The position numbers and the translations under genes were made by a program. The notes beneath the pieces were generated by a model. The model made no database searches and had not been told where the DNA came from. It worked only from the letters and a program-made list of their open reading frames with translations. From positions 1 through 56,272 of the IMG/VR virus record IMGVR_UViG_3300031521_000082: a DNA stretch of 56,272 nt; one strand, written 5' to 3'. Positions 16,875 to 24,633 of this stretch are shown in pieces. The DNA is from a virus. The number at the start of each line of letters is the position of its first letter. The stretch's first letter is position 1.

Positions 16875-17269
16875 TGGATAACTTATATATTTATAAAAAA
16901 ATTGATGAATTAATACGTAATTCAAACAAAATATTGGATGTGGATGTGTTTGACTGTATGTGTCCTCTATCCCTATCATATATTGGGATTAACCTTTTAG
17001 ATGGGAGTGGGTTCAAAACTATATTTGAAGAAGTGAAAGATAAGCTTAATGCCAGAATCGAGGTCAAGTATGCTCCTAAAACTAAATATGACGTTCAGGA
17101 AGGCGCATACAGATTTATGGCGGGACATTCTACATGTGAACACACACCTTTTAACGCATTGAAAAAATATGCGTACGAAAAGGGTAAGGATTACTCACAA
17201 ATTTTAAGAGCAGGTTCAATATTAGTACGAGACTATTACCTGGAAAAACACTCAGAGATTAAGGAATAA
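16874..17269 (+). CDS. Array-operon protein 10, not obviously in the family
   Basis: A 131-residue protein with the strongest ribosome site of the operon (GGGAGGG). It lacks the Trp-Cys core and is different in style: a Cys-containing N-terminal half (D-C-M-C-P-L) and a C-terminal helical half with A-G-H-S-T-C-E-H-T-P. The Cys/His residues could bind a metal, but spacing does not match a finger I know. It is probably an unrelated protein carried within the array. Confidence 0.6.
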   Translation: MDNLYIYKKIDELIRNSNKILDVDVFDCMCPLSLSYIGINLLDGSGFKTIFEEVKDKLNARIEVKYAPKTKYDVQEGAYRFMAGHSTCEHTPFNALKKYAYEKGKDYSQILRAGSILVRDYYLEKHSEIKE

Positions 17270-17271
17270 CT

Positions 17272-17646
17272 ATGAAAAAAGAACTACACGAGGCTGACTA
17301 TACTTTTATTTTCTCACCCAATACAGGTTGGAGGAAAGATCTAAATTTATTATTAAAAGATTGGCTTTGTTCATCAAATGCTGAACTGAATGAGAAAGTG
17401 AATGAGTTTTTAAACAAGATTAAAAATAAAGAATTTGGGAAAGAATCAATCGAATGTCCTTATGACATTTTAACAGAATGGTCTGAAAACTCATTAATTT
17501 GTATAAAGCATTTAGCCCAGAGAAGGATAACTGGTCAACCAAATATTAGTATTTTGGAAGAAGTTGCAAAGGCACACGTGAGTGCAAGTGAAGCTTTTCT
17601 ACGGCTCCAAGAATGTTACAAACCAGAAATTAAATATTTTGCGTAA
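17272..17646 (+). CDS. Array protein 11
   Basis: A 124-residue member nearly alignable end to end with array protein 12: N-T-G-W-R-K-D-L-N, F-L-N-K-I-K-N-K-E, P-Y-D-I-L-T-E-W then E-N-S-L-I. The two genes remain similar at DNA level as well (for example gattaaaaataaagaat in both), so the duplication is fairly recent. It starts 2 bases after gene 10. Confidence 0.7.
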   Translation: MKKELHEADYTFIFSPNTGWRKDLNLLLKDWLCSSNAELNEKVNEFLNKIKNKEFGKESIECPYDILTEWSENSLICIKHLAQRRITGQPNISILEEVAKAHVSASEAFLRLQECYKPEIKYFA

Positions 17647-17653
17647 TATAACA

Positions 17654-18046
17654 ATGAAATATAAAGGAATAACCATTGACAAGGAACTATTTCGGATCGA
17701 TTATATTTTTCAATTCACACAAAATACGGGGTGGAGAAAAGATCTGAATGCATTATTAAAAGAATGGGTTAACGTATCCAACGCTGAATTGTTTGAGAAA
17801 GTGACGGGGTTTTTAAACAAGATTAAAAATAAAGAATATAAGAACGAACCTACCGAATTCCCATATGACATTTTAACAGAATGGGCTGAAAATTCCTTGA
17901 TATGGTTAAAGCATTTAGTCGAGAGAGATAAAACTGGTGAACCCAATATTAATGGTTTGGAAGAATTTGTAAACGCATCAAGCCGGGCAGGAAATGCATT
18001 TCGATACCTGCAAGAATTTTATGAAATAGAAAAGTTATATATTTGA
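17654..18046 (+). CDS. Array protein 12
   Basis: A 130-residue sister of array protein 11. I place the start at 17654 rather than 17582: the longer frame would overlap gene 11 by 65 bases, and the product from 17654 begins M-K-Y-K-G-I-T-I-D-K-E-L in line with its sister. The core is D-I-L-T-E-W-A-E-N-S-L-I-W-L-K-H. The start codon of gene 13 follows the stop codon directly. Confidence 0.68.
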   Translation: MKYKGITIDKELFRIDYIFQFTQNTGWRKDLNALLKEWVNVSNAELFEKVTGFLNKIKNKEYKNEPTEFPYDILTEWAENSLIWLKHLVERDKTGEPNINGLEEFVNASSRAGNAFRYLQEFYEIEKLYI

Positions 18047-18793
18047 ATGGAACCAATGATTAAACAATTTGAACCTTTATTGCCAGATATCGGTTGGCGC
18101 CATGAAGTAAATAACATAAGAATTCTTTACAAGAATAGTAATGATTATGATTTTTTCCTTTCAAAGGTTCATAAACTTATGCTCGATGTTAAACACCATA
18201 GGATTAAAAAGCTTTCAAACTATGAAAGAACTAATTTAAAGGAATGGGGGGAAAACTGGATGCGTATCTGGACTTTCCTTAAAAATAACGATTACATGAC
18301 CACACATCCTGACATTTATAGGTTAGATTATTGGCAATACTGTGCAAATATGGCTTGTACGAACTTGTTAAATTTAAATCCTAAAAAGCCACATCATATT
18401 GTGCAACGTTTAGAAGATGTTTATACCTATTGGCATGCCCCGAAAGTAACAGCGTGGTCATTTGAAAGGGTAAAAAATAAAATTTTAAGAGTTCAGATTG
18501 ACAGAGGCAATGGCGTTATTCCACGCCTTTCTCCCAAGCAGAAATCCTTCTTAGTAAAATGGTGTCAATTGATGAATCTTTGTTGTGACATGGGAATTCA
18601 ATTATGTTTCATAATCAAGGAAGAAAAATATTGTTTTGAAGATATACTTAAATTAGGAATTAAAAGTCGAACTGTTTCGTCTGTAAAATGTGAGATACGT
18701 GAAAGAATAGAAGCTAATTATCACAAGTCACTCGATGTGCTTACAGAATTAAAAGAGTTGGATTCTAATCAAGATATTGTCCCGACGTCATAA
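18047..18793 (+). CDS. Array protein 13, fusion of two array domains
   Basis: A 248-residue two-domain protein. Domain 1 (about 1-115) starts I-G-W-R-H-E-V-N-N-I and has the core N-L-K-E-W-G-E-N-W-M. Domain 2 (about 118-245) starts I-V-Q-R-L-E-D-V-Y-T-Y-W-H and has the core F-L-V-K-W-C-Q-L-M-N-L-C-C-D-M-G. Domain 2 is a close duplicate of the single-domain gene 14. Domain fusion inside the array shows that the fold works in tandem. Confidence 0.72.
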   Translation: MEPMIKQFEPLLPDIGWRHEVNNIRILYKNSNDYDFFLSKVHKLMLDVKHHRIKKLSNYERTNLKEWGENWMRIWTFLKNNDYMTTHPDIYRLDYWQYCANMACTNLLNLNPKKPHHIVQRLEDVYTYWHAPKVTAWSFERVKNKILRVQIDRGNGVIPRLSPKQKSFLVKWCQLMNLCCDMGIQLCFIIKEEKYCFEDILKLGIKSRTVSSVKCEIRERIEANYHKSLDVLTELKELDSNQDIVPTS

Positions 18794-18813
18794 ATATTAA
18801 TTGAGGAATAGTT

Positions 18814-19218
18814 GTGAATACAGATAATATTATACAACGTTTAGAAGAAATATATAAGTATTGGCATGAACCAAAGGTAACAAGTTGGGCATTTGGAAGG
18901 GTAAAGAGTGAAATTTTAAATTTTCAGGTTGATTTAGGCAATGGCGTTATTACCCCACTATCTAGCGACCCTGATAGGTTATTATTTAAATGGATTCAAG
19001 TTATGAAACTTTGCTGTGACTTAGGCATGGGATTATGTAAAACAATTAATGAAGATAAAATTCATTTTGATCAAAAAATTAAATTGGGAATTAAATGTCA
19101 ATTTTTATTTACTATTAAACGTGAGTTTCGGGCAAAAATAGAAGCTAATTTTCAAAAGACATTGGAATTGTTTAAGGAATTAAAAGAGTTGGATGCAATA
19201 AATAAGGAGAAAACATAA
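18814..19218 (+). CDS. Array protein 14
   Basis: A 134-residue protein starting with GTG behind a TTGAGGAATA ribosome site. Nearly the whole protein aligns with domain 2 of array protein 13: R-L-E-E-I-Y-K-Y-W-H-E-P-K-V-T, G-N-G-V-I, L-G-I-K and E-A-N-F-Q-K-T-L. At DNA level acaacgtttagaaga is shared exactly. This is the youngest duplication in the array. Its stop overlaps gene 15 (TAATG). Confidence 0.7.
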   Translation: MNTDNIIQRLEEIYKYWHEPKVTSWAFGRVKSEILNFQVDLGNGVITPLSSDPDRLLFKWIQVMKLCCDLGMGLCKTINEDKIHFDQKIKLGIKCQFLFTIKREFRAKIEANFQKTLELFKELKELDAINKEKT

Positions 19219-19409
19219 TGCAACCAGTAACCACAAAAATGACACACAAACTCACTATCCGTTCGATTAAAGATGATATGGACTCTGAAGCGGCGGATGC
19301 CCTAGCTAAGGCTATGATTAGGGCTCTAAATGAGGGAGCTGCCAATGCTTTGAGTGCTGAAAATAAAGATTCAAACAGTGAAATAAACGACAAAGAAATG
19401 GAATTGTAA
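19218..19409 (+). CDS. Small acidic protein within the array operon
   Basis: A 63-residue protein rich in Ala, Asp and Glu, beginning M-Q-P-V-T-T-K-M-T-H-K-L and ending in a charged tail. It has no Trp-Cys core and does not belong to the family. It is coupled on both sides (TAATG junctions with genes 14 and 16). Size and acidity would fit a small regulatory or mimic protein, but no function can be read. Confidence 0.5.
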   Translation: MQPVTTKMTHKLTIRSIKDDMDSEAADALAKAMIRALNEGAANALSAENKDSNSEINDKEMEL

Positions 19410-19759
19410 TGATGACTGAAGACTGGGTAAAAGAAATAAGCTACCTATATCTTAGATGGGTAGAAACTTCGTTGGGTACATTACCTTTAAATAATTCCTC
19501 AACCGAAAAAATAAGCGCATTAAATGAGATTAGTGATAAATTGCAAAAATTATCTGATGCTTATCCAGAGGGTAAGACTTTAAAGCCAGAGATTGCACCC
19601 TTTTTTTCTTTGTTTTGCCACGACCTGAAAAGGCTCATTTCTCTACAAAAAAAAATGATAACTCCTGAGGGCGAAGAGTACTCCTCGATGCTGTTTAATT
19701 GCTTTTTAAAGAATGTGGTTGCGCATTACAATTTGTTAATGACTGAAGGGTTGAAATGA
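19409..19759 (+). CDS. Array protein 16, last member
   Basis: A 116-residue member starting M-M-T-E-D-W-V-K-E-I; the second ATG (19412) may be the true start, matching the MT-x-D/E-W style. The core has Phe in place of Trp (F-F-S-L-F-C-H-D-L), as in array protein 3, followed by a helix ending N-L-L-M-T-E-G. It closes the operon; a weak A/T-rich hairpin and then the terminator at 20146 follow. Confidence 0.62.
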   Translation: MMTEDWVKEISYLYLRWVETSLGTLPLNNSSTEKISALNEISDKLQKLSDAYPEGKTLKPEIAPFFSLFCHDLKRLISLQKKMITPEGEEYSSMLFNCFLKNVVAHYNLLMTEGLK

Positions 19760-20145
19760 TCTTGTAGTCAAATAGTATTAACTACCGCCAAAAGAGATTT
19801 GTGGAACAAAAGATTAAGGTATGATATGATATGTATGGAGACGTACTAGAAAAAAGAACTTTCTTTTTTAACAAAACCAGTCAATTTCCATTCTTTCGTG
19901 ATCTTTTTTTAGGCGTGATCAGACCCAAAATCCCATCTTTTTTTACCCGTTAAATCCCTTTAAATCACGCAGGAATTACCCTTCTTGCATAGCCATGTGG
20001 CTTAGTTTCACCCAGTGTTTCCGCGGCTGGTTAGCGTTTAAATGCATCTATGTTGATAGTTGATTAATTAAAATATTGGTGTTAATGTGTTGGTGATTCT
20101 ACATTTTTGAAAGCATTCAAGTGGAGTCTTTATTATTTTATACTC

Positions 20146-20184
20146 AAAGGGCTTGTGTTGTTACTATCGCAGCCCTTTATTATT
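20146..20184 (+). terminator. Rho-independent terminator
   Basis: AAAGGGCT and AGCCCTTT (8 bp, perfect) flank 17 bases, followed by ATTATT. It is the first convincing stop signal after the array operon, nearly 390 bases downstream of its last gene. Confidence 0.65.
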
Positions 20185-20373
20185 CCCCATCGTCTATCAA
20201 TCATTCTTTTATAAACACTTATGCTTCAAATACTGGGGTATTTTCTGGTGGGATACTTATTTTATAAGCCATCGATTCAATACTATATTTACTGATGCAT
20301 TCTTTATTCCATCGACTGATGAACAAACAGTCACACATGAAAACCAATTAACTATGGTGCCATGAAAACTATG

Positions 20374-20431
20374 CCCCGGGGGTATGAAGAAGTAGGGGGT
20401 GGGGGGTCGTATCGTAAATACCCCCCTCGAG
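20374..20431. other. G-rich hairpin
   Basis: Two G tracts of five and one of six lie within about 30 bases, and the last can pair with ATACCCCCC at 20418-20426. The segment stands out sharply in an AT-rich spacer. It could form a strong hairpin or, less surely, a G-quadruplex. Confidence 0.5.
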
Positions 20432-20543
20432 TGCATTAATAATATATGGAATTTTAGCAATTAATCTTGCAGCAATTTTTGAGCAATGTTATAAAACTTT
20501 ATCGGGGCAATAAGACATCACACTAAAGCTCTTTTATACTTCT

Positions 20544-20580
20544 AGAACTAGGCATTGATATTCCCCTAGTTCTTTTTTTT
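20544..20580 (+). terminator. Rho-independent terminator upstream of the ATPase gene
   Basis: AGAACTAGG and CCTAGTTCT (9 bp, perfect) with a 12-base-class loop are followed by eight T. It insulates the ATPase gene at 20598 from upstream transcription and may end a short RNA that starts near 20500. Confidence 0.85.
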
Positions 20581-20597
20581 AACTTACTGGATCTGAT

Positions 20598-21425
20598 ATG
20601 ATTATACGAATTACTTTAGATAACTTCCTAAGCTTTAATGATGAGCAATCTTTATATCTTCTTCCTACTGAATCGTACCAAGAATTAGAATCCATACCAT
20701 ATTGTAAATCAAACGATTTTCATATTCTTTCCCAAGCTTTGATTATGGGTGCAAACGGTTCTGGTAAATCTAACCTCTACAAAGCGTTACAGTTTTTGAA
20801 ACAATTTGTGAAGTTTAGAAACGGTACACTTATGAAGTCTTTACCACAAGTTTATTGCAAAATATCCGATGAGAACATGCTCAAAACAACTGTTTTAGAA
20901 TTTGCATTCTTAATAAATGAAGATATCTACGAATATAAAATATCTAAACTACAAAACTGTGTTTATCAAGAAGGTTTATATGTTAACGGTGAATTTGTAA
21001 GTGGAGATGCATTTTTTATCCTATTTGATTGGATTGAAAATAACCTGCATCTCTATGATCAACAATACTTTGATTCGTTACCAGTCCCTGATCTTTCCAC
21101 TCCTAACTTAGTGAAAATAGATGAGATTAAAAATATTTTATTTTCAAAAACCAAACCTACTATGAACAGTGTCATTTACATTGACAATTTTGACGATGGT
21201 ATAGATCATGCAACATCTTGTGAAATCGTATCGGACTACGTTAAAAACGTAACCAGTGATTCTAGGAACCAATTAATTGTTAATTCACATGCGAACCCTT
21301 TGATGGATAATGCTTTAATCGACCGCGATGAGATTTTTGTTTTAGAAGTAAACTCTAAGCACGAGTCCAAAATTATTGGTGTTGGTAATTACAGGTTACC
21401 AGCTAGAACGAAAAAAAGAGGTTGA
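20598..21425 (+). CDS. AAA_15/AAA_21-like ATP-binding protein, moron candidate
   Basis: A 275-residue ABC/SMC-like ATPase with a typical opening (I-I-R-I-T-L-D-N-F-L-S-F), Walker A G-A-N-G-S-G-K-S at residues 51-58, a Walker B-like strand V-I-Y-I-D-N (192-197) followed by F-D-D-G-I-D-H, and a switch-like His231 (N-S-H-A-N). Most family members are 350-450 residues and have Asp-Glu at the end of Walker B; here the Glu is Asn and the protein is short. Related ATPases act in abortive infection and in Septu/Gabija-like and retron defence, usually with a nuclease or toxin; none is adjacent. It stands alone behind a terminator and ahead of a tRNA-like element, the usual place for a lysogenic-conversion gene. 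Defence function is inference. Confidence 0.75.
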   Translation: MIIRITLDNFLSFNDEQSLYLLPTESYQELESIPYCKSNDFHILSQALIMGANGSGKSNLYKALQFLKQFVKFRNGTLMKSLPQVYCKISDENMLKTTVLEFAFLINEDIYEYKISKLQNCVYQEGLYVNGEFVSGDAFFILFDWIENNLHLYDQQYFDSLPVPDLSTPNLVKIDEIKNILFSKTKPTMNSVIYIDNFDDGIDHATSCEIVSDYVKNVTSDSRNQLIVNSHANPLMDNALIDRDEIFVLEVNSKHESKIIGVGNYRLPARTKKRG

Positions 21426-21457
21426 CCATTTCCCATCAATCCTTATATAATTTTTAC

Positions 21458-21561
21458 TGGCTGGTATCCAAGTGGTCAAAGGGGTTTCACTAAAGTATTT
21501 TTAAAACGATGCACTGGTGTTACGAGTAAATTCTTCGGGGGTTCAAATCCCCCCCAGCTAA
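21458..21561 (+). tRNA. tRNA-like element, long (class II or degenerate); possible att site
   Basis: The acceptor arms TGGCTGG and CCAGCTA pair over 7 bp (one G-T), the D-arm AAGTGGTCAAAGG looks normal and the T-arm GGGGGTTCAAATCCCCC is perfect. The middle is abnormal: no 5-bp anticodon stem with a proper loop can be drawn in 21486-21535, so the amino acid cannot be assigned. Its length of 104 bases exceeds ordinary class II tRNAs. The 3' end also resembles the end of tmRNA genes (TTCAAATCCC...CCAGCT), a common integration target. It may be a decayed tRNA or an attP-type remnant. Confidence 0.5.
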
Positions 21562-21658
21562 CCTTCTTTTTCCCACTTTCTCTTGAATCTTCCTTTTAAT
21601 TCGCATACACTTTTATTGTTATCTCATGGTAACGTTTATTATTATTAAAACATTGTCT

Positions 21659-21697
21659 AAAGGTGTTCAGCTTATGCACGGCTTGACACCTTTTTTT
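21659..21697 (+). terminator. Tandem terminator, copy 1
   Basis: AAAGGTGT and ACACC with a 20-base loop are followed by seven T. The loop contains GCTTATGC and GGCTTG, both repeated in the second copy 110 bases downstream. Confidence 0.75.
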
Positions 21698-21768
21698 ATT
21701 TACGCTATTCTGTAATTGTTTTTATTAGTAAAGTCCTTACTAGTATAGAATTATTATTTTATGTTCTT

Positions 21769-21810
21769 AAAGGTGTTTTGCTTATGCTTGGGCTTGACAC
21801 CTTTTTTTTT
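21769..21810 (+). terminator. Tandem terminator, copy 2
   Basis: The same hairpin as copy 1 with matching loop words (GCTTATGC, GGCTTG) and nine T. Conservation of the loop, not only the stem, suggests an RNA with a specific job. The rest of 21562-21871 holds no gene. Confidence 0.78.
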
Positions 21811-21840
21811 ACCCTTTATTCTCACTGTATGTCTAAGTCA

Positions 21841-21853
21841 AAAATAACAATAA
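21841..21853 (+). promoter_or_regulatory. Late-gene upstream motif before terminase
   Basis: AAAATAACAATAA ends 18 bases before the TTG start of the terminase gene. It matches the motif before the other virion genes. Confidence 0.5.
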
Positions 21854-21871
21854 TATTAATTGGACTGAAGG

Positions 21872-23593
21872 TTGAGTGAGAATCTATTTAAGTTAAACAG
21901 AGAAATTAAGCGTGTAAAATCGACCTACAATGGTATCGAAAAACTATTAAATGGTGCAATCGATCCAATTGTTCAAGAGTTGAAAGAAATGTACCGCGAA
22001 GACATGGGCTTGTTCTGTGAAGATTTCTGGCCGCTTGCTGGTACCACAACTGCATTGATCAAAGGTTATGCCTGGGACGGTCGCGTACAGCATTTCGATG
22101 CACTTCTTAAACGACAGATAAAGTTTCTTCTTTGGACTGAACCTCCTAAGGAGGGAAAGTCGACTTTCTTTAACGTACTTGCACCAGTTTATAGTTGGGT
22201 GCGTGATCCCACGGAAAAAATCCTTTCAACATGTTACGCGCCGCGTTGGGCTTATCGCGACAATCGGTATATGCAACAGCTGATTATGAGTGAAGAATTC
22301 CAGTATATATTCGGATCCGACTTTCACCTTATCCGTAAATCGAGGGATGAAACTACTAACAATAGAATGGGGCAACGTGTTGCTTCCCATGTGGACGGGC
22401 AAATAACCTCATCGGGTGGTACTATCCTATTATTTGATGATCCCAATTCAATCTCTGATAAACGAAGTCCCGACCAAATGCAAAAGCCTGCTGACCTCTG
22501 GGATTCTACGTTTATTCACCGTATGATAAACCCTGCGCGAACGGTTTTCTTTATTGGGCAACATAGGGTGGGAGCTAACGATCTGTATGGTCACGTTGAA
22601 CGAATTAATTACCCTGGCATGGTGTGTGTGCACATGCCGTTTTCGTATGTCTCTAGTAAAAAATGTGTAACGTATCTACCAGGTAGTAATAAAATTTTCT
22701 GGCAGGATCCTAGGACTGAAGAAGGGGAGTACATCAACCCAATTCGGCATACACCTAAAGACCATGAGGACGTGAAGCGTACGATGTTGGATGCAGATTA
22801 TGCTGCGCTGTATCAATGTGAACCATACCCAACCGTTGGAGGAATCTTCCGGCGTGAATGGTTTAAGGTTTGGAACTCTCCACGATTACCCGATTTTGAA
22901 TTTATCGTATCAAGTTGGGATACAGCAATCTCCACGGCTTCGAACGCTTCGTATTCCGCGTGTACCATTTATGGAGTGTTCAAAAACGACAAAGGCATGC
23001 ACAGTGTAATGTTCTTAAACTCGTGGCATGGAAGGTTAGAGTGGACTGAACTACGGAAGATGGCAGTTCGCCTTGGTAAAAATATTTTCGACTCGGATTA
23101 CGACAGACCGCACGGCGGATCATACGAGAGTGATTTTATTGTGGTGGAAGCCAAAGCGAATGGGCCATGTCTGGCTGACGAACTTCGGTTAGCGGGTTTA
23201 AATGCTATTAATTATAATCCACCTAAAACGGGTTCTAAACAATACGGTAAATCTGAGTCAGGTAAAATCATTCGAGCTCGTTTAAGAAGCGCATTCGTTG
23301 AAGCGGGGAGAGTTTATGTGAAAGGGAGATTCCCCTATGAAGGACAATTGGATTTCGTTGCAGAGAAATTCATTGAGATTTGTTTGATGTTCCCGAATGG
23401 CCCCACTGAAAGCCGGGATATTATGGATACATTTTCCATGGCACTTGATTTCCTATCGAAGAGGAAGATGTTACTAACCAAAGAGGAAGAGCATGTGATT
23501 TCCGGTCAACACCAGATGATTGAGCTTTCAAAATCGTTTAGGGCAAACGATGCGTCTAATCAGATGATACAGGATATCCCTACGTATATGTAA
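21872..23593 (+). CDS. terL: Large terminase subunit (DNA-packaging ATPase/nuclease)
   Basis: A 573-residue packaging motor. The ATPase domain has a Walker A-like E-P-P-K-E-G-K-S at residues 90-97 and a Walker B I-L-L-F-D-D at 185-190. The nuclease domain begins with the acidic motif S-S-W-D-T-A (Asp349), with F-I-V-V-E-A-K-A-N-G as the second metal-binding segment. Length fits the family. It starts with TTG, supported by a GAAGG ribosome site eight bases upstream. It stands alone: no small terminase was recognised next to it; the HTH protein at 45474 is one candidate. It is convergent with the Rep-like gene, only 5 bases apart. Confidence 0.93.
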   Translation: MSENLFKLNREIKRVKSTYNGIEKLLNGAIDPIVQELKEMYREDMGLFCEDFWPLAGTTTALIKGYAWDGRVQHFDALLKRQIKFLLWTEPPKEGKSTFFNVLAPVYSWVRDPTEKILSTCYAPRWAYRDNRYMQQLIMSEEFQYIFGSDFHLIRKSRDETTNNRMGQRVASHVDGQITSSGGTILLFDDPNSISDKRSPDQMQKPADLWDSTFIHRMINPARTVFFIGQHRVGANDLYGHVERINYPGMVCVHMPFSYVSSKKCVTYLPGSNKIFWQDPRTEEGEYINPIRHTPKDHEDVKRTMLDADYAALYQCEPYPTVGGIFRREWFKVWNSPRLPDFEFIVSSWDTAISTASNASYSACTIYGVFKNDKGMHSVMFLNSWHGRLEWTELRKMAVRLGKNIFDSDYDRPHGGSYESDFIVVEAKANGPCLADELRLAGLNAINYNPPKTGSKQYGKSESGKIIRARLRSAFVEAGRVYVKGRFPYEGQLDFVAEKFIEICLMFPNGPTESRDIMDTFSMALDFLSKRKMLLTKEEEHVISGQHQMIELSKSFRANDASNQMIQDIPTYM

Positions 23594-23598
23594 TTGTG

Positions 23599-24633
23599 TC
23601 ACCCCACACAGCGAATGTTTAATTTAGAAATCAAAGAACCAATCGATTTCTGCGCGTGCATCGTGATTGAAGTTTCGACTACGGTTTGGCGTAATTGTTT
23701 TTTAACTTCGGGCGCGGCTGGTTTGTTCTTAATCGCTGAAATTAAATAATTAGCTAAGCAAAACAAATTTCTAAAGAACTTAGGTTCTACTTTTTTAAAA
23801 TAAGTATAAATGTAGAAATCGATCTTTTTCTCCAACCGTAACTCTTTCGTGCCAAGCCTCTTTCTAACAATACTCACCAAGAAATTAAAATGCTCTGACG
23901 AGATCGAGTGCAGTCGGTTTGATGCCACCGAACGTCGAATTGAGAGATCAAAGTTTACTTTCTTAATCTTTTTTTCTAAAAATTTCTGTTTTCTGTAATA
24001 GTTTATATTTAATAATTTATTATTAATCTTCTGTGTCGGTTTTTCATAAAGGTCGTTCACAGCCCGTTTAATCTGCCTGTATTTCAAGGTTACTCTTTCC
24101 GCGATTCGATAGGTTGTGTAATTGAACTGCCCTTTTTTACCATTAGACTTAGAAAACAACCCTTTCTTATGTAGAGCTTTTGCGTGTTTTGCATATGTTG
24201 TTCTGTGCATGCCGTTTTGAGCAGAGACATAGCCCATTTTCGCATGCTTGAGATTTGAGTAGGCTTGGGATGAGCAAAAGGAGTAAATTTGAGAAATCGA
24301 TAAGTTTAAGTTTTTTGGAATGTCACTCCGAATATACGCGACATTACCGGAATCCATTCTGTCTAAGTTTAGCTCAACTCCTGAGATTTTAACCCCGTCG
24401 TGTTTAATTTTTATGTAATTCTCACGTGCTAAGATATTCAAGTGTTCTCGAAGTTGGGAAGGGAGTTTCATTCCTTCAACTGAAAATTTTCGTCTGTACG
24501 CGCAATGAATAGTTTCGATTTCGATAAATTTATCAAAATGAATTAAATTTAGGAGTAAAAGAATTTTTTTACTTGATAAAGACAAGTCTTTTATAGTAAA
24601 GATATCGGAGTTAATTATTTTAAACTTTAACAA
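23599..24633 (-). CDS. Winged-helix DNA-binding protein, putative replication initiator
   Basis: A 344-residue basic protein. Residues about 15-100 form a first winged-helix-like region, and residues about 133-180 a second one with a clear helix-turn-helix (S-A-Q-N-G-M-H-R-T-T-Y-A-K-H-A-K-A-L then K-K-G-L-F), typical of Rep or phage O-type replication proteins. The C-terminal part is lysine-rich and helical. It is last in the operon ssb - 24627 - this gene, with a 7-base overlap. I infer a role in replication initiation from fold and the SSB neighbour; a transcription regulator is the alternative. No helicase or polymerase is seen anywhere in the genome. Confidence 0.6.
   Translation of the reverse strand: MLKFKIINSDIFTIKDLSLSSKKILLLLNLIHFDKFIEIETIHCAYRRKFSVEGMKLPSQLREHLNILARENYIKIKHDGVKISGVELNLDRMDSGNVAYIRSDIPKNLNLSISQIYSFCSSQAYSNLKHAKMGYVSAQNGMHRTTYAKHAKALHKKGLFSKSNGKKGQFNYTTYRIAERVTLKYRQIKRAVNDLYEKPTQKINNKLLNINYYRKQKFLEKKIKKVNFDLSIRRSVASNRLHSISSEHFNFLVSIVRKRLGTKELRLEKKIDFYIYTYFKKVEPKFFRNLFCLANYLISAIKNKPAAPEVKKQLRQTVVETSITMHAQKSIGSLISKLNIRCVG

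Larger units (their letters stand above)
19760..20597. other. Largest non-coding interval (about 840 bases)
   Basis: No supported gene lies here; the one short plus-strand frame at 20153-20365 has no ribosome site and a poor composition. The interval holds an A/T hairpin (19850-19870), a terminator (20146-20184), a G-rich hairpin (20374-20431), a possible promoter-like pair (TTGCAG 20467, TATAAA 20490) and a terminator (20544-20580). Together this suggests one or more small RNAs, or a packaging or regulatory region. Confidence 0.5.

Noticed and set aside
12636-19759. Calling the array anti-CRISPR or anti-restriction genes
   Set aside because: The gene order fits a counter-defence locus, but no member resembles a known inhibitor, so only a family description is justified.
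20153-20365. A 70-residue plus-strand gene in the non-coding region
   Set aside because: No ribosome site, its start overlaps a terminator hairpin, and its composition does not look like protein.
21458-21561. A full tmRNA gene
   Set aside because: Only the 3' end resembles tmRNA; there is no room for the tag-encoding part or the pseudoknots.
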